A stretch of 44,578 nucleotides of DNA from Bigelowiella natans CCMP2755 (taxonomy: Eukaryota; Cercozoa; Chlorarachniophyceae), in NCBI GenBank assembly GCA_000320545.1, contig ADNK01002440.1:1-44578 (forward strand), written 5' to 3'. Position numbers and translations under genes: made by a program. Every line of letters begins with the position of its first letter. Position 1 is the first letter of the stretch. The notes beneath the pieces are model-generated. The model was not told the origin of the DNA and did no database searches. It saw only the letters and a program-made list of their open reading frames with translations. Below are positions 34,013 to 44,578 of the stretch, piece by piece.

Positions 34013-35313
34013 CTGTGTCTATTATTTTATACACAACAAAATAAGGAGGTGAGCATAATTATATGAATGAACTACATTCTGTCGTCAATGGCTCATCCGC
34101 ACAATGCATATAGCTCTCTGCAAAGTTATAGTAGCAGCAGCGCTTGCATCGCAATCATTTCAGATCATTTGCGTAAGCTTTATTAGTCATCACAACATGT
34201 GCACGCTCATGCATGCGACATGCTATGGTACCCTCGCTAGCTCGACACGCTGCGCGCAGTGCAGACGTGCCATGTAGCTGCGTGAACATGCATGTGCGAT
34301 CGATCATCATGCAGCACACCAATCAAGAGAAATGAACAAACATGAATCAAGTGAAAGCGCTGCGTAACCGCCGCTTTGCATGCCATGACGCCTATATTAG
34401 GATGACCAGGGAAATGTTTGTTTCACGGCACACAGATCCGTCTCGCATGCAACGCACCGTACATGAAGTCTCTCGGCTTCACCATGTACCTGTCTCGGAT
34501 CACTGGAGACGCAGGCTCAACGTTGAATTTAGATCTGCGATTGCTGCTCGATAGCTGCCTAATGTTGTCACGTCATGGATGTTGGCCAACACATTGGTGA
34601 CATGGCAAATTTTAAGAGGCGATTGTGCACTGCATCGCAGACGAAGCACGCTGCGCAGCAGCAGCGTGCGTGCAACGTCATCAAAGATGTGGATCGCTTG
34701 CTTTCTTGACCTTGCGGCATTGCATGCACACCACACTTCAACGCCGCTTGAGGAATCAGCTAACTGCCACAGTGATGCGCGACGCGAAGAAACGAAAAGA
34801 TTAACCTGCGATGAAAAGGAAACACGCAAAATCTAGAAAATCCGCGCCATTATCAAGACCGAATCATGCAACATGTATTTGATTGCATGAATCACAGCAC
34901 ATCACAGCGGAGACCGACAGATTCAACATTTGCGCTGTAGCCGCTGCATTGCACGCAGCTGCTACATGAGGATGGCCATTGAACAAATTTGATTTGATTC
35001 AAGACATCCGTCTTACACCCGTCTCACATATTACACGTATGGCATGAAACAAATTTTCATTGGTTTGCTAGCTGCGCTCAACAGCTAGCTAGTCAATGTT
35101 TGTTAAGCAAAACATTACATAAACGATGTTGCCAATTATAAAAAAGAACACTGATCGACCTAGATGCGGCGGGTGAAAAATACATGCTTGTGATTCGTGT
35201 AATATGAAAATAAAGATTTAATCATACTTTTCTTATTGCTGTTTTGCCAGTTTAAGCGAGAGCAACCTTCTACTTTTGGCTTGAACCGCCGTGCGAGTTC
35301 TAGATCTGATCCT
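33653..35313. other. Spacer with the longest (TA)n tract and palindrome-rich DNA
   Basis: About 70 bases of (TA)n lie at 33940-34009. From about 34190 to 35110 the sequence again favours GCATGC, CTAGCTAG and GATCGATC words, as in the other gene-end spacers. The small ORFs here have no supporting pattern. Confidence 0.6.
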
Positions 35314-35721
35314 TTATCGCCTTCTTAACCTTGAAACAGCGGAAATCAGATTTTGTGTTAAAAGCGAAAAGAATAGAAGTGATGCGGAGTAATAATACCG
35401 CATCTTCAGCCTGCTACTTGAAGGGTTCTTAGCTGTGCTCTTTGCAGTTATCTTGACCGCAACTTTCGCCGCTTGTTTCGCTACATTTTTGTCCACCCCT
35501 AGTCGTATTTGGGCCAACAAATAGTGCGAAAGCGATCCATCGATTAGATACAGAGAGAACCGTAGAAAAAGCGGCTCAATGCGGAACACTGCAGTCCCCT
35601 TGGCGGCAGCGGTGGCTACATCGCCCGCAGCCCTAGTAGCAGTAGTTAGCACCAGGCCACCTACCCCCATTCCGATTTTTTTGATGTCAGCGTAAGTTGT
35701 TGGGTTAGATGTCGCCGCCAT
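35314..35721 (-). CDS. Hypothetical Ala/Lys-rich small protein
   Basis: A 135-codon frame whose ATG has a strong context (gccATGgcggcg). The first half is Ala/Gly/Thr-rich (KIGMGVGGLVLTTATRAAGDVATAAAKGTA). Then come a hydrophobic patch and an amphipathic Ala/Lys repeat (VAKQAAKVAVKITAKSTAKN). No family recognised. It could be a real short gene, or a two-exon gene whose intron I could not phase. Confidence 0.35.
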   Translation of the reverse strand: MAATSNPTTYADIKKIGMGVGGLVLTTATRAAGDVATAAAKGTAVFRIEPLFLRFSLYLIDGSLSHYLLAQIRLGVDKNVAKQAAKVAVKITAKSTAKNPSSSRLKMRYYYSASLLFFSLLTQNLISAVSRLRRR

Positions 35722-35764
35722 GGCTGGTGTTTTTTTTTGGAAAAGCGACTGTTCGAGAGCTTCT

Positions 35765-36049
35765 TCATGAGTGCGCAGGTTTGAGTTTTTCCTTCAGTTG
35801 AGGGCCAGGTGCTGGTTCTGATCTTCGAGACCGCACACTCGCGGTGCGCTTTATGTTTTGATGGTGGATTAAAACGTGGTCATCAAATTTAATACCCTCG
35901 CCAATGCCAATAGCTTCGCTAACAACCGCGAGCATCGCACACCACAGTGTGCACTCGAGACTGTTTCCGTCACCTTCATGGCGTCGTAGGCTCCGTTCCA
36001 ATCTCGCTTGGCCGCCGCCTTCGTAACGCGAACTGGCGTCTATCGTCAT
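35765..36049 (-). CDS. Hypothetical small ORF
   Basis: A 94-codon frame with ordinary composition lying just upstream of the 135-codon ORF on the same strand, 43 bases apart, in a different frame. No family is recognised. It could be an upstream exon or a separate small gene. Confidence 0.22.
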   Translation of the reverse strand: MTIDASSRYEGGGQARLERSLRRHEGDGNSLECTLWCAMLAVVSEAIGIGEGIKFDDHVLIHHQNIKRTASVRSRRSEPAPGPQLKEKLKPAHS

Positions 36050-36312
36050 GTTTCTTTCCGAGCTCGTAAGGAAAATCCTGGCTGAGTACTTTTCCGCAGC
36101 CTTGAGTAAAGTGAAAAAAACATGCGCTGCGGTTGAAATCTTATGGTTACCGTGACGGTCCTCCCCACAGCGTTCCCAGGAGCCTTGAATCCGTTGCCGG
36201 TAGCCCTAACCATGCCTTAGAGGCCTCTCTGTGTGCTCTCTGTGCCCACGACAGTTTCTGAGTTTTTAAATTTAAGTTACAAACAATTAATTACCGTAAC
36301 GCATGTAAAAAA

Positions 36313-36501
36313 GGCCTAGATCTAGGCTAAAAGTGACATTTCTTTAAGACCAGAACGTTGATTTTCTAAAAATAGAAATAGCTCAAAAATTTGGTCGACA
36401 ATATTCTAGATCTAGATCTAGATCTAGATCTAGATCTATTTTCGGAAAATCAGCATTTTTGCAGGCATCATTTAGATCTAAATGCATAAGAAATGTCACT
36501 T
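36313..36501. repeat. Imperfect inverted-repeat element centred on (CTAGAT)n
   Basis: Outer arms aagtgacatttctt (36331-36344) and aagaaatgtcactt (36488-36501) are exact reverse complements. Inner arms at 36360-36374 and 36437-36451 match with two mismatches. The loop holds a CTAGAT hexamer run at 36405-36438. A 14-base palindrome, gcctagatctaggc, lies at 36314-36327, at the left edge. No coding capacity; MITE-like in shape. Confidence 0.75.
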
Positions 36502-36680
36502 CACGTACCTGTAATGTAATGTTAGATCTAGTCCGTTTCGGTGGAATTCAGGTGATTTTAGAATATATTATCGTCATTCGAAAGTAATATCCAGGTGATT
36601 TTAAGATTTTTTCCAAATTTCCCGTTGTCGTACTTGCAATTTTTCGCACACCCAGGAAGGCAGGCTCGAATGGGAAACTG

Positions 36681-37158
36681 ATGGCGGCCAAGCTTCTCGT
36701 TGGCGTAGCTGCCGTGCTGCTAGCCCATGCCCCATTGGCAAAAGGTGAGCTGCAAATGTAATTTTGAGTGTCTATCTAGTTGGGAAATCAATCGCGTAAT
36801 TTATATTTTTTAAATACTTGTTTCTGCAAACAACAGGGAGTTCTGCTTCGCCCACTTATGCGCCCATTGCTTTGCCCACTGCTATGCCCTCCACTGCTTC
36901 GCCCACTTCTTCGCCCACGACAGCCGTCCCAAGCATCGATTCCAACGGTAGGGAAAAGATAGACGGGTTCTCCCAAAAACGAATGTGATAATTAAAAATG
37001 GAAACAATAAAGGGAGATGACTTCAACGACGTTGTTGATGCAAGAATTACTCGAAAATGTTTCTAGATTCTTGTTCAGACATTTCGTGACATTCTGCTAT
37101 CAGTTATGAAGAGATCCTTCTCGGAAATCACGACTCGGACTTGGAGTATGACGCGCGC

Positions 37159-37199
<41 letters not shown>

Positions 37200-38304
37200 G
37201 ACAGACATACTGAGAGGGATCGGGGAGGGAGGGAGGGAGGGAAGGGGAGCTAGGGTCAGTTTGGAAATGAAAATCCAAAACGAGGAGAAAAAATGAACGT
37301 GTCCTCGTCTCTCAATTAATAAGCGCAGTTGAATGAGCGCAATGCGATCCTACAAGTTGTTTTTTCGCTGTCAACCTGAAACAGCTTGCAACAGATACGA
37401 TGGTGCATGGTTATGTCTATCCTTCCTTTTTGGAGCGATATAATTATTACGCCGAGGCATGAGAGAATGACAACAGTATATGATAACTGACATACATTTG
37501 CTTCATTACCGTCTGCAGCACCGATATCTGGTATTTGATAACTAACATATATTAGCTCCACCCCCGTATTCAAATTCGTTCTCTGGTGATATTGAAGTCG
37601 ATGCCGATGAAAATGTTTACCTGACTATGGTATGTAGACCGATTTTTTGGCACCACCCCAAACACAAACACGTGAACAAATAGAGGGGTAGATACACGTG
37701 AACAAATGGAGAGGGGGAGGGAGTGAGAGAGAAAGGGAGAGATCGCAGTTTTCATCCGAGAAGAGGATCAGAAATTAACGATTGCAATCTAAGCTCGCAT
37801 GCTAAGAACAGAAGTTGGCCATTTATTGTTTATGTTGGTTCAACTTCTGCATGAATATCCCTGCAATTTGATTAATGGATTTTCCTTCATAAATAGCGCT
37901 GCATATTTACACAGGCAGATTCATACATCGCGAGTAGAGAAACCACCTCAACTCACATACAGCCGCTTGCGGGCTCCAATAGTGGTCGATCATGAAATAA
38001 CTACACAAAAATTCACAAGAATAGTGCACATAAGTTCCGCAGCGAATTATGCATCCGAGAGCAGAATATAACACATTGCATATGCATGCACACACGCACG
38101 CGTGCACGCACGCACGCATGCACACACACACACACTCACAGCTCGAACATTATTACTCTAAGTCCAAGAATGTTATGTTTTTAATACAGGTTCTCAAGGT
38201 TACGTAGACGGAGGCGGCATAGCGTGCAGATTTGATACCCCTGGCCAGATGCGATACGACAACGCGACCGGGAGACTATACGTTTTGGATGTACTATATC
38301 AGAG

Positions 38305-38358
<54 letters not shown>

Positions 38359-38768
38359 AAGACTGCAGCTTCCATACCTTTTATTTTTATCTCCTTATGT
38401 GCTATTATCCGATCGGTTGTGGAACACTGAGCATGTCCATCTTTTGCTGCTGCTGCTGCTGCTGCTGCTGCACCCCACAATACTAATTTTGGAGCTGTCT
38501 TTCTCCCAAGAAGAAAAGCTTCCAGTGCTAATATAGGAGACATCGATTTGCTTATAAATGCTTATACCCACCAGAAAGGCAGAATGATTCGTTATGTAAA
38601 AGCTGGGACATGTTATACCTTTGCCGGACGGCAGACGACGGGTTTATTAGATGGTAATTCAAAACATTTCCCTTCGTGACTGGTCTCGAAACTTTTCGCG
38701 CCTACAAAGAGGATCACCCCGTTTCCCCCTTGAATATATAACAATATATATAAATTATAAAAAAAAAA

Positions 38769-38815
<47 letters not shown>

Positions 38816-41620
38816 ATATTTATGTGTGTGTGTGTGTGTGTACGAGCGTCGTGCGTTTGTGTTTGCTAATTCTACATACGGACCGTAAAAGGACCGCGAC
38901 TTTCAGCCAGATTCGACAACGCGAAGTCGCTTTCGCTTTACCCGCCCGGCCAAACCAAAAAAAGCACGGAGCTGATATTCGTAGCCGACCAGAGTAATAA
39001 TTGTATCCGCATGTGCAACGTCACAACGGGCATAGTAACGACACTTGCTGGATCTCGGACCTCTGGCTTGGTGGATGGAGAGGGGCGAATAGCACGATTG
39101 AGCGCTCCATTGGCTGTAGTGAACTATGAGGACAGCAATAGCAACGACATCATCGTTTTCACTATAGGAGGAAATAATAAGGTTGTCCGAAGAATCAATG
39201 TTGCGACGACGGAAGTAACAACTCCTTGCTTGGAAAGGTATCCTGTCTTTTATACCTTTCTCTCCCCCCCCCCCCCCTCCCCCCTCCTCCTCTCTCCTCC
39301 CTACCTATGCCCCATCATCCTCACTCTGCATCTCGCCAGCCCACGTTTTGTACTTGTGATGTATTGTTCATCCATAGATAATGGTCGGTGTTTGTGTGAC
39401 TCTTCATAAATTCTAGGCGCGTTCTCCCAGCCCGATGCGTGGTCTCCGCTGTCCATGACGATCGACCGTTTCTACAATCCCCCGCACCTCTACATCTCTG
39501 AAGGCCTGACTAGTTTTCATATAGTCGGGGTTGACGTCGGTGATATGTACCGACACGTTGTTTCAGGAAACGGGACTAGCGGAGCCGCAGATGGTCCTGT
39601 GCCTCCGCATGCTTTCAATCTTGCACTCACGCACGGCTCTCTGTGTTGTTGCTGATGCTGCTGCTGCTGCTGCCGATGATGATGATGATGTTAGTGTGTC
39701 CTCCACGCCACGAGAATCCATGCTACCACATCCGCAGTAGTAGCAGATTCACTTTCTCGAATAATGCTAAGAAACGGAAAGTGAGTATGACAGAGTCCTG
39801 TTTACGAGCTCAATTTACCCCAGAACGAGCAAGAATTTTAACCAATTCTCGCCTTCATACTGATAGGTATTGACAATAAGGGACAATTAGGATACCCTGC
39901 CTCTATTAAATTGTATCGTGGTACTGACAATCACTTGAAGATCTACGTTTGCGACACAGTAATTCTTTCTTTCACATGAGAACAACAACCGTAAATGGTT
40001 GGTCGATGGTGGAGCATGTGAGAGAATAATAATAATAATCACGGAAACGGTGCGATGATGCAATGCGTGCTACGAGCTAGCATATTCTACGGCAGAATTC
40101 CTCCTTGTCTTCATCATGCCACGGGAACTCTTTTATGCGAACAGTCGGACCGTTTCTCAAAAACGCTTTCTCTCGAAACTCCTCTCCCGTGCTGTACAAC
40201 AATTTTCTGGGATATTTCTTTGTGCGTTATTTTTGTGCGCGCTCAAGTTTTGGGCACCCAACGCGGTGCCAAGCAAAAATATAACCTCTGCCCACCTTCC
40301 CTCTATTTTGCTCTTCTTGTCGTTCGGCTGTCTACTGAATCCGACAGCTCTGGTACAAAGTGCGAGTGGTGACGGAGTTAACGACAATGAATCCCACAAC
40401 AACGGGTAAGCAATAGATTTGTGACTAGTGTTTCACAAGTAATGGTAGTAGAATCTCCAAAGTCGGAAGAGGCCCGTATACACGAAAAGAAAATATTCAC
40501 AAGCACGCACACACACACACACACACACACGCACGCACGCACATATACACATACACACTGTTTGCTTTCAACGCGATCGTTGCATCATTCCTCGAGAAGA
40601 AAGATTCGATGTGTTATCTTTCTTTCGGTGGCTTCTTCCTCGCTGAGCTGTTTGTTGTCGTGATGACCAAACAGGACCTACTACACACGGACCTACTACA
40701 CAAGGGCCTACTACGTGTGCACCTACCTCCTCTCCTTCATCCAGCCCATCCACTGCCACTCCTTCATTCACCCCGTCCACTGTCAGTCCATCAACGTTCT
40801 CCCCCACGAAGGTAATAATAAGACAGCCGGCACTTCTCTCCTCTGCAGGAAAATCTTAGTATACGGGATTAGCCAGGACGAATCACGCCCGTGACATGCA
40901 CGCAATACATACAGATGTGCACGCGCGAGCACACTAGAAACAAAAAGGGAGATGTGAAACTCAGCATTCTTATTCTTCTACTTCCTATTGCAGGTGGGGC
41001 CTACACCTATTTCAGCGCAGTTCTCCGACACGTACCAATCGGTGCGTATAAGCTTCCACCGCAATACAAATCAGCCGGCTGCGCTGACCCTGAAAGCGAC
41101 CTGCGATGCCCTACTTCAGCCTTTTTCCGTGGCATTACTCGGCACAAATTACGGGTGATGAGCTGCTTACGACGATGAAGAAGGAGAAGAAGAAGATAAT
41201 GATGATGATGATGGTCATGATGATGATGACGCCGATGAGCATGTGCGCTTATTCCGTGCGTGATTAGTCCCTGCGGTCACTTTGTGATGGTTCTGCTGTC
41301 GCCTTTCTTCTTCCTATGATGTTCTTCATCTCCGCTGCTCTTTGGCCTTTTGGTTGCCACCACCACTTTATACTCTCCCACCTTCTCATTCCGTTCTCCA
41401 TTTTCGAACAATACTCAGCTGCTATTGGGAGGGCCCAAAAGCGTTTGTTGTCACGCTGGGGGAGGGCTTTCTTCTCGTACCGGGAAATGCTCTGACTCTC
41501 ATCAAGAGCACCATTCAGGCTGAGAACAATGCGCTTGAGAAAAATGGCGATTCAGCAGTGGTAAGAACTGTCATTTTACATGTAGAATTACTGATTGTTG
41601 ACAGAAGATGTGAACCAGAC

Positions 41621-41654
<34 letters not shown>

Positions 41655-41799
41655 AAACATAGTCTACTACTTATTCATGAGAGAGATAGTAAATAATAAT
41701 ATGTGTGCGTGAGTAAATCATTCTCTTCCAGTTGCCACTATTCCCTAAGCCATTTGTTTTCTTCGTTGTTCACTGTCCTTAATCTCAACCTCCCTCACC

Positions 41800-41840
<41 letters not shown>

Positions 41841-42200
41841 TCGCCCCTCCCCGCACATACACATATCCGTTTATTGTTCTCGCTTCCAACTTGGAGATGT
41901 AGCTTTATCAATATTAACTCTCTTTTTATACAAGGTGGTCTCGCGCGCATCGACGAATATAGACGTCAGCGTCGTGATTGTCGGCGAAACGGTCATTGGA
42001 ACGTGCGGTGGTGTGGCGGAATTGACGGCTAACGGAGAAGGATCGATTGCGAAGCCATTCACGTGAGATATAGCTACTCTCCTTATCATTTCTGCGTTAC
42101 TGGATATTTCGAGTATTTATCGGGATAATGCAGGGAGGAGCACCGTTCTTATTACTACAGGATTTTGATTCCTATTAGTGTTGGTCTCACACGTCAGTTC

Positions 42201-42247
<47 letters not shown>

Positions 42248-44578
42248 TTCCTCTCTTCCCGCTATCACTTCTCATAATCTACATAGTCTTATGCGAATCG
42301 TGTGTGAACGAGACTTGTGTGATGTTTGCGTGCTTGTATATGTGTGATGGGCGTACGTGCAATGGTATGTAGTGTAATTACGTCAACATATATATGCACC
42401 GAATACAGATATACCTGGAGTATCGTCAACAACACGGGCTTGGACTGGGAGAAGTCTCTGGATGCCCTCGCACAGCAGACAACGACAAGCGTCCTCGCTC
42501 TCAACGGAAGTATGATCCCGCTGGGAGCGAATGTGACCGTTGCGGTGTCGGTCAAAAACTGGCTGAACGACTCTGCGACAGCGCAGTTTGGCTTGTCAAA
42601 GGTAGTGGTCGATGTTTGCGTGTCTCCCATCCTTTCGCTTTCTTCACTTACGACTCACTATTTATCATAATCATTATCATCGCTATTAATCACCATTATG
42701 TTATTATCATTGGCTTGCTGCTGCTGCTCTTTTATCGACAACGAATATTTGCCTGCTGCACCAAGGTTGGCACTGTCGTCCCATCGCTGACTCTTCCCAG
42801 CTCAAGCAACATCACAGCAAGAAGGAGCAGACAAACGGACATTAATGTGCAGGTATTATTATTATTATTATTATTAGTAGTAGTAGTAATAGTAGTAGTG
42901 GTAGCAGTTGTAGTAGCCCACTGCTGCATACAGTCTTCCAACCACATATGTTAAAAAGGAGAAGCATCTTCCTTGCGATATTTCTCCACGTCCAATGAGA
43001 GAAGAGGGCGGTTGCAAAACTCCGCCCGCCACAAAAAGATATTGGGTTGCTTCTTTTTTACGCTCATCACACCTTTCGAACTTAGAAGCTGTTGTCTGTG
43101 TTTCCCCCCCCCACCCTCCCCACCCTCCCCCCCCTCCCAAGGTCCGCACGCCAAAATGCCTTCCAAACCTCCGAGTCGACGCGTTCTGGTCGCAGGTCAC
43201 AGGGCCCCATGCTATTTCGATCACGAATACGCGCTCCGCGTACCTGCGCATCCCAGCTTTCTCGCTGGACGTTCTCGCCACGTACCAGCTGCGGTTTGTG
43301 GCCAGGGCTGTGTCGCAGCAAACAAACGCCACTTTAGGCCAGCAATCGGTGGATTTCTATCTGAAGGTTGAGAACGAAGATCTAGAGGCCACGATTGCGG
43401 GAGGTGCGTTGGCGTAGGTAGTCGTGAGCATGCATGAGTGCGCGTGGTGTGTGGTGCGTGGTACGTTGCGGGGATACTCATGACTGCAGGGCTGAAGGGG
43501 GGGGGGGGGGACGGGGGAAGGGAGCAAGCGGGAGATGAAGAAGCCTAAAGCCGCAGGAGAGTGACTGATGTTTATCCCCACAGTTTTATTTCATCCTCCT
43601 CCACTAGCCTTTCCATCTTTCTTTAAATCCTTTCTTTCTTTCTTTAAATCGTCCCGTTCTTCTTCTCTTAGGTTCTTCACGCACCATCCCAGTGTCCGGA
43701 AATGCGTACGATATCAACTTCGACGCGTCGGCCTCTATCGATCCCGCCTACCCCTTAGCAGCATCCGGCCTTTCGTTCAACTGGTCGCTGTTCCAAGTCG
43801 TCTCCTCCTCGCTGACTCCCGTAAGTCTGAGCTCATCCAGCGGCGCTACTTTGTCCCTTTCCACCGCTCAACTCAGTGCCGATAGGTAGTTGACGAATCA
43901 TCGATATATAACACCACAAGAAAGCGAGAAAATAACATAAAATCAGAGCACATCGTTTTAACGCCCAATTCTCCCACACACATCCTTCGTCTTCAATATC
44001 TATCTTTTCCTCTTCAGTGAATACTTGATGCGAGTGAACGTGTCCACAAATCGCTCGCAATCGATCACAGCGGTGGCGTCGCAGACTATCATCACCACAT
44101 CTCTTCCAGCACCAAGGGTATTTAAGCCTAACTAGCAACATCTAAAGTGAGACGATGACAGAATAAGCGCAGTTGTTGTTGTTGTTGTTGAAGTATTGCT
44201 GGGGACAATAACAGTGGTTTCATAAGACGTGCGGGAGAAGGAGAAGAGGGAGAATAGGGGGGGGGAAGAAGGGGGTGGGTGAATTTTATGTTATTTTCTC
44301 GCTTTCTTGACGAACTCAATATCCCCCCCCCGTCGACTACGTATGGGGACTGAGCTGTCTGTGGGTGTGTAGCTCGGGGAAGGATCTCATCGACCGAAGA
44401 ATACTTGTATTTTTGGTACAAGCCAGGTAGGGTTTTTCCAGGGCAGGAAAACTATCCGGCAAAGGGTATCCTTGTGAGAGGGATCGGGGGGGGAGATGTG
44501 GTGGCATCTCATTTGGATTCAGAGAAACGTCGTTCCAAACAAGTAGAGAGGGTGGATAAATTATCCAAAAAATCCCCA
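36681..44578 (+). CDS. Secreted NHL-repeat and REJ-domain protein, 3' end outside window
   Basis: Supported exons: 36681-36744 (signal peptide, core LLVGVAAVLLAHA), 36837-36947 (Pro-Thr-Ser stalk), 38190-38290, about 38537-38653, 38907-39237, 39417-39593, 39867-39958, 40348-40405, 40675-40811 (second stalk, GPTTHGPTTQGPTTC), 40994-41154, 41419-41560, 41935-42062, 42409-42601, 42766-42852, 43142-43403, 43672-43885, 44018-44117, about 44373-44426. The 38190-40405 exons give NHL beta-propeller blades: GRLYVLD, TGIVTTLAGSRTSGLVDGEG, LKIYVCDT. From 40994 the text follows REJ (receptor for egg jelly, as in polycystin-1): ISAQFSDTYQSVRISF, GCYWEGPKAFVV, VPGNALTLIKSTI, KPFTYTWSI, INFDASASIDP. Likely a large cell-surface protein; any downstream membrane domains lie outside the window. 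Three joins do not keep phase (see findings). An alternative exon at 37556-37629 is open but does not fit. Confidence 0.78.
38305..38354. repeat. (AG)n tract in an NHL-region intron
   Basis: A pure AG run soon after the donor at 38291. A (CTG)n tract at about 38448-38470 and (TA)n at about 38770-38809 follow within this gene. Confidence 0.92.
41803..42243. repeat. (CT)n tracts in two REJ-region introns
   Basis: CT runs at about 41803-41836 (intron 41561-41934) and about 42205-42243 (intron 42063-42408). A (TAG)n run lies at about 41621-41655. Confidence 0.9.

Overview
The window is nuclear DNA of a eukaryote. Genes are split by many short GT-AG introns of roughly 90-400 bases. Dinucleotide, trinucleotide and poly-C tracts are very frequent but sit almost entirely in introns and spacers. 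Proline-threonine-rich secreted proteins, an HCF173-like photosystem-biogenesis protein and a Sin3 co-repressor together suggest a photosynthetic chromist, most likely a stramenopile (ochrophyte) alga. That placement is an inference from gene content, not from a marker gene. I rebuilt the gene models by hand, joining exons only where splice dinucleotide, reading phase and protein-family pattern agreed; where they do not agree I say so.

Layout, left to right. (1) 1-6609, plus: the 3' two thirds of a SIN3 gene (PAH3 onward), preceded by a near-perfect 742-base-offset repeat that carries one PAH3 exon twice. (2) 6610-7968: microsatellites, then a spacer dense in short palindromes. (3) 7969-10692, minus: an intronless PPR protein gene. 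(4) 11090-12668, plus: an ADP-ribosylglycohydrolase-like gene, divergent from the PPR gene. (5) 13219-17468, minus: a 17-exon zinc-less MDR oxidoreductase, convergent with the previous gene. (6) 18479-19970, plus: a secretory-pathway glycosyltransferase-like gene with an HIRRGD motif. (7) 21178-25571, plus: a 12-exon gene for a Rossmann (atypical SDR) protein with a CIA30 domain inserted in it, HCF173-like. (8) 25572-27795: spacer. (9) 27796-33437, plus: a 14-exon secreted protein with a Cys-rich head, a Pro-Thr stalk and four tandem copies of an unnamed domain of about 170 residues. (10) 33438-36680: mostly spacer, one or two weak minus-strand ORFs, and an inverted-repeat element. (11) 36681 to the window end, plus: a secreted NHL-repeat, Pro-Thr stalk and REJ-domain protein whose 3' end lies outside the window.

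Functionally the left part holds housekeeping and regulatory genes: chromatin co-repression, organellar RNA handling, ADP-ribose metabolism, quinone/carbonyl reduction, and probably plastid gene expression. The right part holds two adjacent genes, in the same orientation, for large secreted modular proteins with Pro-Thr stalks. They look like cell-surface or extracellular-matrix proteins. No tRNA, rRNA, CRISPR array, complete transposon or viral gene was recognised.
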